Source: Fimbriimonadaceae bacterium (GTDB taxonomy: Bacteria > Armatimonadota > Fimbriimonadia > Fimbriimonadales > Fimbriimonadaceae). From it: DNA of 9,445 bases. Numbering within the stretch: the stretch's first letter is position 1; every line of letters starts with the position of its first letter. The notes under the pieces are model-generated. The model was not told the DNA's origin. It saw nothing but the letters and a program-made list of their open reading frames with translations, and made no database searches. The stretch spans positions 1 through 9,445 of the forward strand of contig CANFJD010000086.1 in the NCBI GenBank assembly GCA_947447315.1. Reading direction: 5' to 3'. The position numbers and the translations under genes are program-made. This document shows, piece by piece, positions 1 to 5,309 of this stretch.

Positions 1-81
1 AACATTGGCCACGGCCCCAACAGACACGGCAGTCGCAGCCAAGGTTAATGATACGAGCCAGATAGAGCGAAGAGTGCGCAT
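1..81 (-). CDS. 5' end of a secreted or envelope protein (cut by window edge)
   Basis: An ATG at 81 opens a frame that stays open to the left edge, giving 27 residues that begin MRTLRSIWLVSLTLAATAV. They form a textbook signal peptide: two arginines at positions 2 and 6, a hydrophobic core at about 7-23, and small residues (Val-Gly-Ala-Val-Ala) suited to signal peptidase I cleavage near 22-26. The mature protein is outside the window, so its function cannot be named. No Shine-Dalgarno sequence precedes the ATG. A -10-like TAAAGT lies 8 nt upstream on the same strand, so the message may have a very short leader. A 77-nt gap separates it from the upstream minus-strand gene, so it may be transcribed on its own. 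Confidence 0.6.
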   Translation of the reverse strand, partial: MRTLRSIWLVSLTLAATAVSVGAVANV

Positions 82-89
82 GACTCTGT

Positions 90-124
90 ACTTTATCCGA
101 CCTAACGTTTCCTTAACCCTAACG
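90..124 (-). promoter_or_regulatory. possible promoter/operator region of the left-edge gene
   Basis: On the minus strand a TAAAGT hexamer (95 to 90) resembles a -10 box and lies 8 nt from the ATG at 81. Just upstream, the 7-mer CCTAACG (plus-strand reading) occurs twice, at 101-107 and 118-124, 17 bp apart from start to start. That is close to two helical turns, as a direct-repeat operator might be. No good -35 box is visible. This rests on short matches only. Confidence 0.2.
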
Positions 125-158
125 AAAGACTCACCACTTTTGAATGTCGGAATTTCGG

Positions 159-464
159 CTAGTTCTTGCTGATTTCGGATTCTATCTCGTCACCGGCTTC
201 ACTATCGCTTACGAGGTCATCTTCGTCGTCCCAGTCACCATCATAAAACGAGCCAGTGGCCTCCACCCCGCCAAACTCCATCTCAAAATCGATTTGAGTT
301 CCATCTGGCTCGGTCACCGTGAATCGGACCTCAATTTCTTGTATTCCGTATGGGAAGAATAGACGAGGCTCGCTGGTATCCTGCGCCGCCGCTTCTCGAA
401 GCGCGTGAATGACGGAAGTAGCGGCGTTTTTGGCGGCATCGCCGATTTCGGTGGGGTTGATCAT
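159..464 (-). CDS. small acidic hypothetical protein, 101 aa
   Basis: The frame starts with ATG at 464 and ends with TAG at 159. No family is recognised with confidence. The N-terminal part (about 5-28) looks like an amphipathic helix rich in alanine. Residues about 34-66 alternate charged and hydrophobic positions, as in beta strands (RLFFPYGIQEIEVRFTV followed by an acidic strand). The C-terminal quarter, about 74-98, is strongly acidic and probably disordered. There is no signal peptide or membrane segment, so it is likely cytoplasmic. It starts 26 nt after the hydrolase stop and is therefore probably the last gene of the accB-folD block. The ATG has no strong ribosome binding site. The protein is plausible because it is colinear with its neighbours and has coherent secondary-structure character, but function is unknown. 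Confidence 0.6.
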   Translation of the reverse strand: MINPTEIGDAAKNAATSVIHALREAAAQDTSEPRLFFPYGIQEIEVRFTVTEPDGTQIDFEMEFGGVEATGSFYDGDWDDEDDLVSDSEAGDEIESEISKN

Positions 465-490
465 CCACTCAACTTACCCCAGCCGTCTTG

Positions 491-1306
491 CTACAATCGG
501 GACAAAAATGCCGATACCACCGACAGGTACCGGCTAGGATCGCTTTCGTAGCATTTAGCGTGCTTTGCTCCAGAAAATATGGCGATTTCGGCTTGAGGAA
601 CCGCCTCTTGGTAAGCATCAAGAACGCGGAGTGGACTCAATGTGTCCTCACTCGCCGCCAGAATCAAGGCGGGCCCTTTCCATTTTTCTGCAGCTTCAAT
701 CGGGCGAATCTCAGACGGATTGATCCCGGATCTCCTCCTGGCGACGGTGATAGCGCCTTTCAAGACCAGTTCTCCTCCGGGCACCACCGAGTTAACGTAA
801 CCCCGGATACCATCACTGAGGACCGCGAACGCGGACTCCGCAATGATCGCATCTGGCTGGACGGTAAGCGATGCCTCCCAACTGGCCGCCGCCCCCAGGG
901 ATATCCCCATCAGCACCAGAATCGCCGACGGATTTTCTCGGCGGACGATGCGGCACAGCTCCACCAACAACGCCGACTCTGCCGGCCCAAAACCGACCAT
1001 CTTCTCGCGAGATTCATCTTGCCCAGGCATTGCAGGAGCAAGAACTCCATGCCCTTGGGCTGCAAGCGCCGGGGCAATCTCCGCCCACGCCTTGCGAGTT
1101 CCACCGTATCCGTGGGCTAGGATCACAACCTTTCGGGCCGATTTCCACCCGCTTGACACCCAAACCGGTGTACCAACCATTTCGGTTGCCTCCAGCGATG
1201 GAGGGAGTGTCGGAACTCGTCGCGGTGGGTAAAGATAGCGATTGGCAGCCAGCAGGCTAAAGGCTCCGTAGCCCAGCAAAACCAACGCTACGATGCTAAA
1301 CAGCAT
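491..1306 (-). CDS. membrane-anchored alpha/beta hydrolase, 271 aa
   Basis: This is a serine hydrolase of the alpha/beta fold; its substrate cannot be told from sequence. Residues about 2-21 form a hydrophobic anchor or uncleaved signal, followed by a basic, proline-containing stretch (RYLYPPRR) common in envelope-tethered members. The core has an oxyanion-type HGYGG at 65-69 and the nucleophile elbow GISLG at 134-138 with Ser136. An acid candidate is Asp221 in ASEDTLSP, and the catalytic His is probably His249 in GAKHAK. The length fits a minimal hydrolase with a small lid. Its ATG (1306) lies inside the end of folD, overlapping it by 11 nt, and no Shine-Dalgarno is seen, so translation is likely coupled to folD. 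In Bacillus the gene after folD is xseA; here it is this hydrolase. It could be an esterase, thioesterase or peptidase-like enzyme. Confidence 0.88.
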   Translation of the reverse strand: MLFSIVALVLLGYGAFSLLAANRYLYPPRRVPTLPPSLEATEMVGTPVWVSSGWKSARKVVILAHGYGGTRKAWAEIAPALAAQGHGVLAPAMPGQDESREKMVGFGPAESALLVELCRIVRRENPSAILVLMGISLGAAASWEASLTVQPDAIIAESAFAVLSDGIRGYVNSVVPGGELVLKGAITVARRRSGINPSEIRPIEAAEKWKGPALILAASEDTLSPLRVLDAYQEAVPQAEIAIFSGAKHAKCYESDPSRYLSVVSAFLSRL

Positions 1307-2162
1307 TCAAGCCGAGCTGCATTTCCGCGGCCTGCACGCAGTTATCCAGCAGCGAAGCCACCGTCATCGGTCCCACGCCACCCGGGACCGGAGTCAACCA
1401 TCCCGCCACTTCAAGCGCTTCCTCAAAATGCACATCACCGACGTCTTTCGGTCGACCTTCCACCTTGTTGTATCCGGCATCGATCACAACCGCGCCCGAC
1501 TTTATCCAGTCTCCCCGAACCAGTTCTGGGCGACCGACGGCCGCCACCAAAACGTCGGCCTCGCGGCATAACGTGGGCAAATCTTGGGTCTTGGAGTGGG
1601 CGATGGTGACGGTGGCATTTCGTTCTAATAGCATCAGCGCCATTGGCTTCCCAAGGATGTTGCTGCGACCGATTACCACGGCTCGTTTCCCGGCCACATC
1701 CAAACCAAACTCATCCAGAATCTTCGTAATTCCCAAGGGTGTCGCACACCGGAAACCTGGCAATCCGGCGGTCAATCGCCCCAAAGAATCGCTCGTGATT
1801 CCATCCACGTCCTTCACTGCCCCGAGGGCGGTCAGGGCCGCGTCTTCGTCTAGGTGCTTTGGCAAGGGGTGCTGAAGCAAAACGCCATGCACCGCCGGAT
1901 TGGCGTTCAGCTCCGCGATCTTGTCCAGCAATTCTGCTTGAGAAGTTTCGGCCGTGGCTTCCCAACTTCCCGACTCCATTCCGGCCGTCTCCGCCCATTT
2001 CCGCTTCATCCGCACGTACGCCAAGGAAGCTGGGTCTTGGGCCGCCACGATCGCTTCCAGCCTCGGCGTGATGCCGTTCTCCCGCAGCCGGTCAACGCGA
2101 ATCTTTAGCTGCTCTCGAAGTTTTTTGCTAAGGGCAAGGCCATCCAGAAGGGTTGCGGGCAT
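1296..2162 (-). CDS. folD: FolD: methylenetetrahydrofolate dehydrogenase/cyclohydrolase
   Basis: FolD is the bifunctional cytoplasmic enzyme that oxidises 5,10-methylene-THF with NADP and hydrolyses the product to 10-formyl-THF, which supplies one-carbon units for purines and formyl-Met. With the start at the ATG at 2162 it has 288 residues, normal for the family. Visible motifs are the catalytic YVRMK (Tyr49, Lys53), QHPLP at 97-101, KDVDG near 117-121, the Rossmann cofactor loop GRSNILGKP at 165-173, and the C-terminal PGGVGPMT at 260-267. Two motifs deviate: His replaces the usual Leu in QLPLP, and RCATPLG replaces the usual PCTPxG. A TTG at 2189 would add nine residues of no family likeness. 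Neither start has a strong ribosome binding site. The gene follows nusB after 102 nt and overlaps the downstream hydrolase by 11 nt. Confidence 0.95.
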   Translation of the reverse strand: MPATLLDGLALSKKLREQLKIRVDRLRENGITPRLEAIVAAQDPASLAYVRMKRKWAETAGMESGSWEATAETSQAELLDKIAELNANPAVHGVLLQHPLPKHLDEDAALTALGAVKDVDGITSDSLGRLTAGLPGFRCATPLGITKILDEFGLDVAGKRAVVIGRSNILGKPMALMLLERNATVTIAHSKTQDLPTLCREADVLVAAVGRPELVRGDWIKSGAVVIDAGYNKVEGRPKDVGDVHFEEALEVAGWLTPVPGGVGPMTVASLLDNCVQAAEMQLGLNAV

Positions 2163-2199
2163 GGATGAGAGTTTGGCACGGATCAGCAATTGAAGGACC

Positions 2200-2217
2200 G
2201 CCGCAGTCCACTGCGGC
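2200..2217 (-). promoter_or_regulatory. perfect GC-rich hairpin in the nusB-folD spacer
   Basis: GCCGCAG (2200-2206) and CTGCGGC (2211-2217) form a perfect 7-bp stem with a 4-nt loop. The nusB-to-folD transcript would fold here, 38 nt before the folD ATG. No T-run follows on the minus strand, so it is not a standard intrinsic terminator. It could be an attenuating, RNA-stabilising or processing element, or a weak terminator that needs a factor. Confidence 0.45.
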
Positions 2218-2236
2218 GCCCAGAATAGTTGGTGCC

Positions 2237-2252
2237 AGGTGGCGAACCACCT
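2237..2252 (-). promoter_or_regulatory. TTCG-loop hairpin just after nusB
   Basis: AGGTGG and CCACCT pair perfectly over 6 bp around a tetraloop that reads TTCG on the transcribed minus strand. UUCG loops are unusually stable in RNA. It begins 12 nt after the nusB stop and is followed 19 nt later by the second hairpin at 2217-2200. No T-tract follows. The pair of hairpins may separate the expression of the acc-nusB part from folD. Confidence 0.4.
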
Positions 2253-2264
2253 TAACCAGAATGG

Positions 2265-2870
2265 CTAGTCCGTATTCGCCGGAATCTCGGGATCCCCGCT
2301 CCGCAATACCCATCCGAACCGAAGCGCTTGCTTTCCTGCTTCCGAATCCGCTTCGACCGTCTCTTCGGTTACTTCCTCTTCCGGTTCCTCGACAGCGATT
2401 TCCTCTGCCTCTGGCTCAATCGTAGCCTCGACCGGCGGCTCCCAATTGGCCTTCGGAGAATCTTGAACAATACGCCCCAAAACGCCGTGAACGAACTTGC
2501 CACTCTCGGCCGTGCTGTACTTCTTAGCGATTTCGATAGCCTCGTCGATAATTACCGCCGGGGGGAGCTCCTCAATGTTGAACATCTCGTAAACCGCCAC
2601 TCGGAGCACATTCCGATCCACCGCCGCAATCCGGTCTAGCCCGTAGCCGTGCACTCGTTTGCGAAGCCGATCGTCGATATCAAATTTTTGTGCGTACGCA
2701 CCCTTCACCACGCGCTCCACGTACGCCTCCAAATCTGTGGTCATCGGATTAGCCATCAAATTCTCATTGATTGCATCGGCCATCGGTGTCTTGGCCAATT
2801 CCATTTCGTACAGTATCTGCATGGCAGAAACGCGCGCCTTCCGGCGCGAGCGAACGACTCGAGTGGTCAT
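2265..2870 (-). CDS. nusB: NusB transcription antitermination factor with acidic C-terminal tail
   Basis: NusB binds boxA RNA with ribosomal protein S10 (NusE) and supports processive transcription of rRNA operons. Starting at the ATG at 2870 the protein has 201 residues. The all-helical NusB domain spans about 5-137: RRKARVSAMQILYEME at 9-24 is the basic RNA-binding N-terminus, LDRIAAVDRNVLRVAVYEM lies at 78-96, and PPAVIIDEAIEIAKKY at 103-118 is followed by GKFVHGVLGRI at 124-134. Residues about 141-180 are an added Glu-rich tail, so the protein is longer than the usual 130-165 residues. The ATG follows the accC stop after 3 nt, with a Shine-Dalgarno-like AGGA 10 nt upstream. A TTG at 2873 would add one Met. 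The accC-nusB-folD order is shared with Bacillus. Confidence 0.94.
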   Translation of the reverse strand: MTTRVVRSRRKARVSAMQILYEMELAKTPMADAINENLMANPMTTDLEAYVERVVKGAYAQKFDIDDRLRKRVHGYGLDRIAAVDRNVLRVAVYEMFNIEELPPAVIIDEAIEIAKKYSTAESGKFVHGVLGRIVQDSPKANWEPPVEATIEPEAEEIAVEEPEEEVTEETVEADSEAGKQALRFGWVLRSGDPEIPANTD

Positions 2871-2873
2871 CAA

Positions 2874-4226
2874 TTAGTGATCCTGCCCCAGAAACCGCGG
2901 GACGTAAGCGGTGTTGAAGTCACCCGCGCGATAACCTTCACTTTCCACCAATCGCTGCAAAAACGGAATGTTGGTGGCGATGCCAGCCACCTGGAACTCT
3001 GCTAGCGCAACGGCTAACTTCTGCACCGCTTCTTCCCGCGTATCCGCTCGGACGATCAGCTTGGCCAACATGGGATCGTAGAAAGGCGATACCGAGAAGC
3101 CAGCGTAGCAGTGGGTCTCCATTCGAACCCCACGTCCTCCCGGTGCAATCCACGCCGTGATCGGTCCCGTCGAAGGGGCAAAGTCCAAGTCGGGATCTTG
3201 CGCGGTAATACGGGCTTCAATGGCGTGGCCCGAAAGCTTCACGTCGTCCTGCGTAATCGGAAGCATCTCTCCGTTCGCAATCCGGAGCATTAGGTGAACA
3301 AGGTCGATGCCCGATACTTCTTCGGTCACCGGGTGCTCCACCTGCAGCCGGGTATTCATCTCTAGGAAGTAATAGTTAAAATCGGAATCCACCAGGAATT
3401 CCACCGTGCCCGCATTTGCGTAACCCACGCTCAGGGCAACCCGCACCGCATCGGCTCCCATTCGCTGCCGCACCTCTTCGGGCAGGCCCGCAAACGGTGC
3501 CTCTTCCACTATTTTCTGGTGGCGCAGATTTTGAATCGAACACTCGCGCTCGCCCAAATGCACCATGTTTCCGTATTCATCGCCGATAACCTGGATCTCA
3601 ACGTGCCGCGGCTCCAGAACGCACTTCTCAATCAACATCTCGCCGCTGCCAAAGCTGGCCTGAGCTTCCGCCGATGCAGTTTTCCAGAGAGAGGCCAGTT
3701 GATCGGGGGAATCCACCCGCCGAATCCCGCGTCCGCCGCCACCGGCTACCGCTTTCAGCAAAATCGGATAACCGATATCTTCGGCTACTCTTAGGGCGTC
3801 AGATTCGGTGGGCACCGCCCCGTCGCTACCGGGCACCACCGGAACTCCCGCCTTAATCGCCGCCTCTTTCGCGCTGGCTTTATCACCCATCGCTTCAATC
3901 GCCTCCACCGGCGGTCCAATAAACTTAACCCCAATCTGATTGAGCGCCGCGACAAAATGAGCTCGCTCGCTGAAGTATCCGTAGCCCGGGTGAACGGCTT
4001 CGGCCCCTGAAATTCGGCAGGCCATCAACACATTCGCTAGGTTCAGGTAGCTATCCGTGTTGGATCCCGCGCCGACGCAGATCGCCTCGTCGGCCAGCTT
4101 AACGTGCAAACTCTCCCGGTCGGCTTCGCTAAAAATGGCCACACTGGTGATGCCCATTTCTCGACATGCTCGGATGACTCGGCAAGCGATTTCTCCGCGA
4201 TTGGCAATTAAAACCTTGCTAAACAT
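2874..4226 (-). CDS. accC: AccC: biotin carboxylase subunit of acetyl-CoA carboxylase
   Basis: AccC uses ATP and bicarbonate to carboxylate biotin on the carrier protein, the first half-reaction in making malonyl-CoA. It has 450 residues, the normal length. Visible are the N-terminal ANRGEIACRVIRA at 8-20, HPGYGYFSE at 79-87, the ATP-grasp residues Lys116 and Lys158 with the glycine-rich loop GGGGRG at 162-167, His208, Glu276, Glu289 and MNTRLQVEHPVTE at 290-302 (Arg293), and EARI at 337-340. The active-site segment reads CSIQNLRHQK (229-238) where E. coli has CSMQRRHQK, so there is one extra residue; the catalytic Lys238 is kept. The start ATG overlaps the upstream stop by one base (TGATG), with GAGAAG 5 nt upstream as a ribosome binding site. 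nusB follows 3 nt after the stop. Confidence 0.96.
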   Translation of the reverse strand: MFSKVLIANRGEIACRVIRACREMGITSVAIFSEADRESLHVKLADEAICVGAGSNTDSYLNLANVLMACRISGAEAVHPGYGYFSERAHFVAALNQIGVKFIGPPVEAIEAMGDKASAKEAAIKAGVPVVPGSDGAVPTESDALRVAEDIGYPILLKAVAGGGGRGIRRVDSPDQLASLWKTASAEAQASFGSGEMLIEKCVLEPRHVEIQVIGDEYGNMVHLGERECSIQNLRHQKIVEEAPFAGLPEEVRQRMGADAVRVALSVGYANAGTVEFLVDSDFNYYFLEMNTRLQVEHPVTEEVSGIDLVHLMLRIANGEMLPITQDDVKLSGHAIEARITAQDPDLDFAPSTGPITAWIAPGGRGVRMETHCYAGFSVSPFYDPMLAKLIVRADTREEAVQKLAVALAEFQVAGIATNIPFLQRLVESEGYRAGDFNTAYVPRFLGQDH

Positions 4227-4618
4227 CAGTACTTCTCGTGTCCTAGGTGCGGCGAGGAGACCGTCCCGGTCGCTGGATCGTAGACGAAGGGCTCCTTGCC
4301 TACTCCATCGATCAGCACCTCTTTGGGCAACTTCAACTCGTCCAGCGACGCCGGAAATTGGTCGTCATTGTTGGTTTTAAACAACTCAATCGCCATGCGG
4401 ACCTGGCTGAGTCGGTCGCGGGTAACCACATCCCTCGCAGCGGCTTCGGCCGCTCCCGGAATCGTCCTGCCCTTCCCATCCGGGCGCGAAGAAACCGGCG
4501 CTTCACCAGGCTTGCGGAACATGCCCGAACCGAACATGAAGGCCGAAGCGAGGAGCAAAATGATCACGAGCGTCACCATCGTGGCGATCAGCGTATTTCC
4601 GCGAACCGTGGATTTCAT
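4226..4618 (-). CDS. pseudopilin-like (GspG-like) protein between accB and accC
   Basis: This 130-residue protein has a short basic N-terminus (MKSTVRG), then a hydrophobic helix at about 9-30 (NTLIATMVTLVIILLLASA), as in type IV pilin-like proteins. The canonical processing site would be Gly7/Asn8, but alanine stands where the conserved Glu at +5 is expected. After a flexible stretch (36-60) the C-terminal half recalls GspG major pseudopilins: an amphipathic helix, DRLSQVRMAIELFKTNN (68-84), then FPASLDEL (88-95) and DGVGKEPFVYDPATG (104-118), like the family's D-x-W-G-x-P-Y-x-Y region. It may therefore be a minor pseudopilin or just a pseudopilin-shaped membrane protein. The gene overlaps the accB-like gene by 4 nt (ATGA) and accC by 1 nt, so it is translated with them. 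A GGTGGAG stretch precedes the ATG. Confidence 0.75.
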   Translation of the reverse strand: MKSTVRGNTLIATMVTLVIILLLASAFMFGSGMFRKPGEAPVSSRPDGKGRTIPGAAEAAARDVVTRDRLSQVRMAIELFKTNNDDQFPASLDELKLPKEVLIDGVGKEPFVYDPATGTVSSPHLGHEKY

Positions 4619-5004
4619 GGCTCCACCGTAAACAAGACCTTGCCAAAATCGACGGCATCCCCATCGGTCACCTTGATCTCGGTAATGCGGCCCGCAACCT
4701 TGCTTTCAATGTCGTTGAGCAACCCAAGGGTCTCCACCGAGCCAACCACTTGCCCCGGTTTCACGGCATCTCCCAGCATCAGGGCCGGGTTTGCCGATCG
4801 GAAAAATCCTACGTGGGCAGATTTCACTTGTAGAACCGAGACGGTACTCGCGGCGGCAACCGGGAGGGAAGCTTTCGCCACCGGAATCGCCTTCAGCTCT
4901 GCCGTAAATTCCCCGCCACCGTCCGAAAGATGAACCTCAGAAAATCCGTGCTCCCGGGCGATTTCCAAGGAAAATCGAATATCGTCCTTGCTCAAACCCG
5001 CCAT
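4615..5004 (-). CDS. AccB-like carrier protein lacking the biotinyl lysine
   Basis: By position and fold this is the biotin carboxyl carrier subunit of acetyl-CoA carboxylase. Taken from the ATG at 5004 it has 129 residues. The N-terminal segment LSKDDIRFSLEIAREHGF followed by SEVHLSDGG resembles the family's opening helix and strand. After an Ala/Val-rich linker (about 40-55) a biotinyl/lipoyl domain spans about 58-129, with KSAHVGFFRS in place of the usual MVGTFYRS and a C-terminal DGDAVDFGKVLFTVE. The hairpin that normally carries biotin (EAMKMMNQIE in E. coli) reads ETLGLLNDIE at 91-100, with Gly94 (codon GGG at 4723-4725) instead of lysine. It therefore cannot be biotinylated at this site. 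A GTG at 5184 would extend the frame by 60 residues of no family likeness. The stop overlaps the next gene's ATG. Confidence 0.82.
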   Translation of the reverse strand: MAGLSKDDIRFSLEIAREHGFSEVHLSDGGGEFTAELKAIPVAKASLPVAAASTVSVLQVKSAHVGFFRSANPALMLGDAVKPGQVVGSVETLGLLNDIESKVAGRITEIKVTDGDAVDFGKVLFTVEP

Positions 5005-5011
5005 TCCAAGC

Positions 5012-5017
5012 AGTGTA
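5012..5017 (-). promoter_or_regulatory. possible -10 box directly before the accB-like ATG
   Basis: TACACT on the minus strand lies 7 nt before the ATG at 5004. A weak -35 candidate, TTGGGC, lies 16 nt further upstream. If used, transcription would begin at or beside the start codon. There is no Shine-Dalgarno sequence for this ATG, which agrees with a leaderless message. Evidence is only motif spacing. Confidence 0.25.
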
Positions 5018-5180
5018 CCTACGGGACCCAACTGCCCAAAAGAGAAAAAATCGGGGTACCCGTCGCTTAGCGGATTACCCCGAAAGGAGAGTGCGTTACG
5101 TTTTGCCCGGTCGCTTGCTGCGACTCTAATCCTCCAAGTGCGATCATGCCCCGCGAGCGGTGCTTTCACTGCGCTTGTGC

Positions 5181-5222
5181 TCACACATTCGTGTGACTGC
5201 AGAACGTTTTTATATTGTCACA
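5181..5222 (-). promoter_or_regulatory. operator-like palindrome with adjacent -10-like box
   Basis: TCACAC (5181-5186), ATTC, GTGTGA (5191-5196) form a perfect 6-4-6 inverted repeat, and a third half-site, TCACA, lies at 5218-5222. On the minus strand a TATAAA hexamer (5214 to 5209) sits 12 nt upstream of the palindrome, which would place the palindrome over the first transcribed bases, a usual place for a repressor site. It lies in the only sizeable gap before the acc block. No matching -35 is convincing, and the regulator is unknown. Confidence 0.4.
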
Positions 5223-5309
5223 TATTTCTAAACCACGCATGAAATCCTAAAATAGTCGAAAATAAGCCATTAAATAGCAAGAGTTCTGCTTTTTACCTAC
5301 CTTGAATCA

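Larger units (their letters stand above)
5005..5309. other. gene-free leader region upstream of the accB-like gene
   Basis: About 305 bp separate the acyltransferase stop from the preferred accB-like ATG. The half near the acyltransferase is AT-rich and holds the promoter-like and palindromic sequences listed separately. The half near accB is open in the accB frame back to a GTG at 5184, but its codons do not look selected and no family similarity is seen there, so I read it as leader. No intrinsic terminator for the acyltransferase gene is evident. Confidence 0.45.

Noticed and set aside
488..1120. Long plus-strand frame antisense to the alpha/beta hydrolase
   Set aside because: It is a shadow of the hydrolase gene: no protein family features, while the minus strand shows a complete catalytic triad and fold.
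5005..5184. 60-residue N-terminal extension of the accB-like protein from a GTG at 5184
   Set aside because: The ATG at 5004 begins just where BCCP-like sequence begins. The extension has unselected-looking codons, no ribosome binding site, and its GTG lies inside a palindrome. Not fully excluded.
5192..5222. CRP-like TGTGA...TCACA pair
   Set aside because: The half-sites are 21 nt apart, while CRP sites need 6. The closer 6-4-6 palindrome is the better reading.
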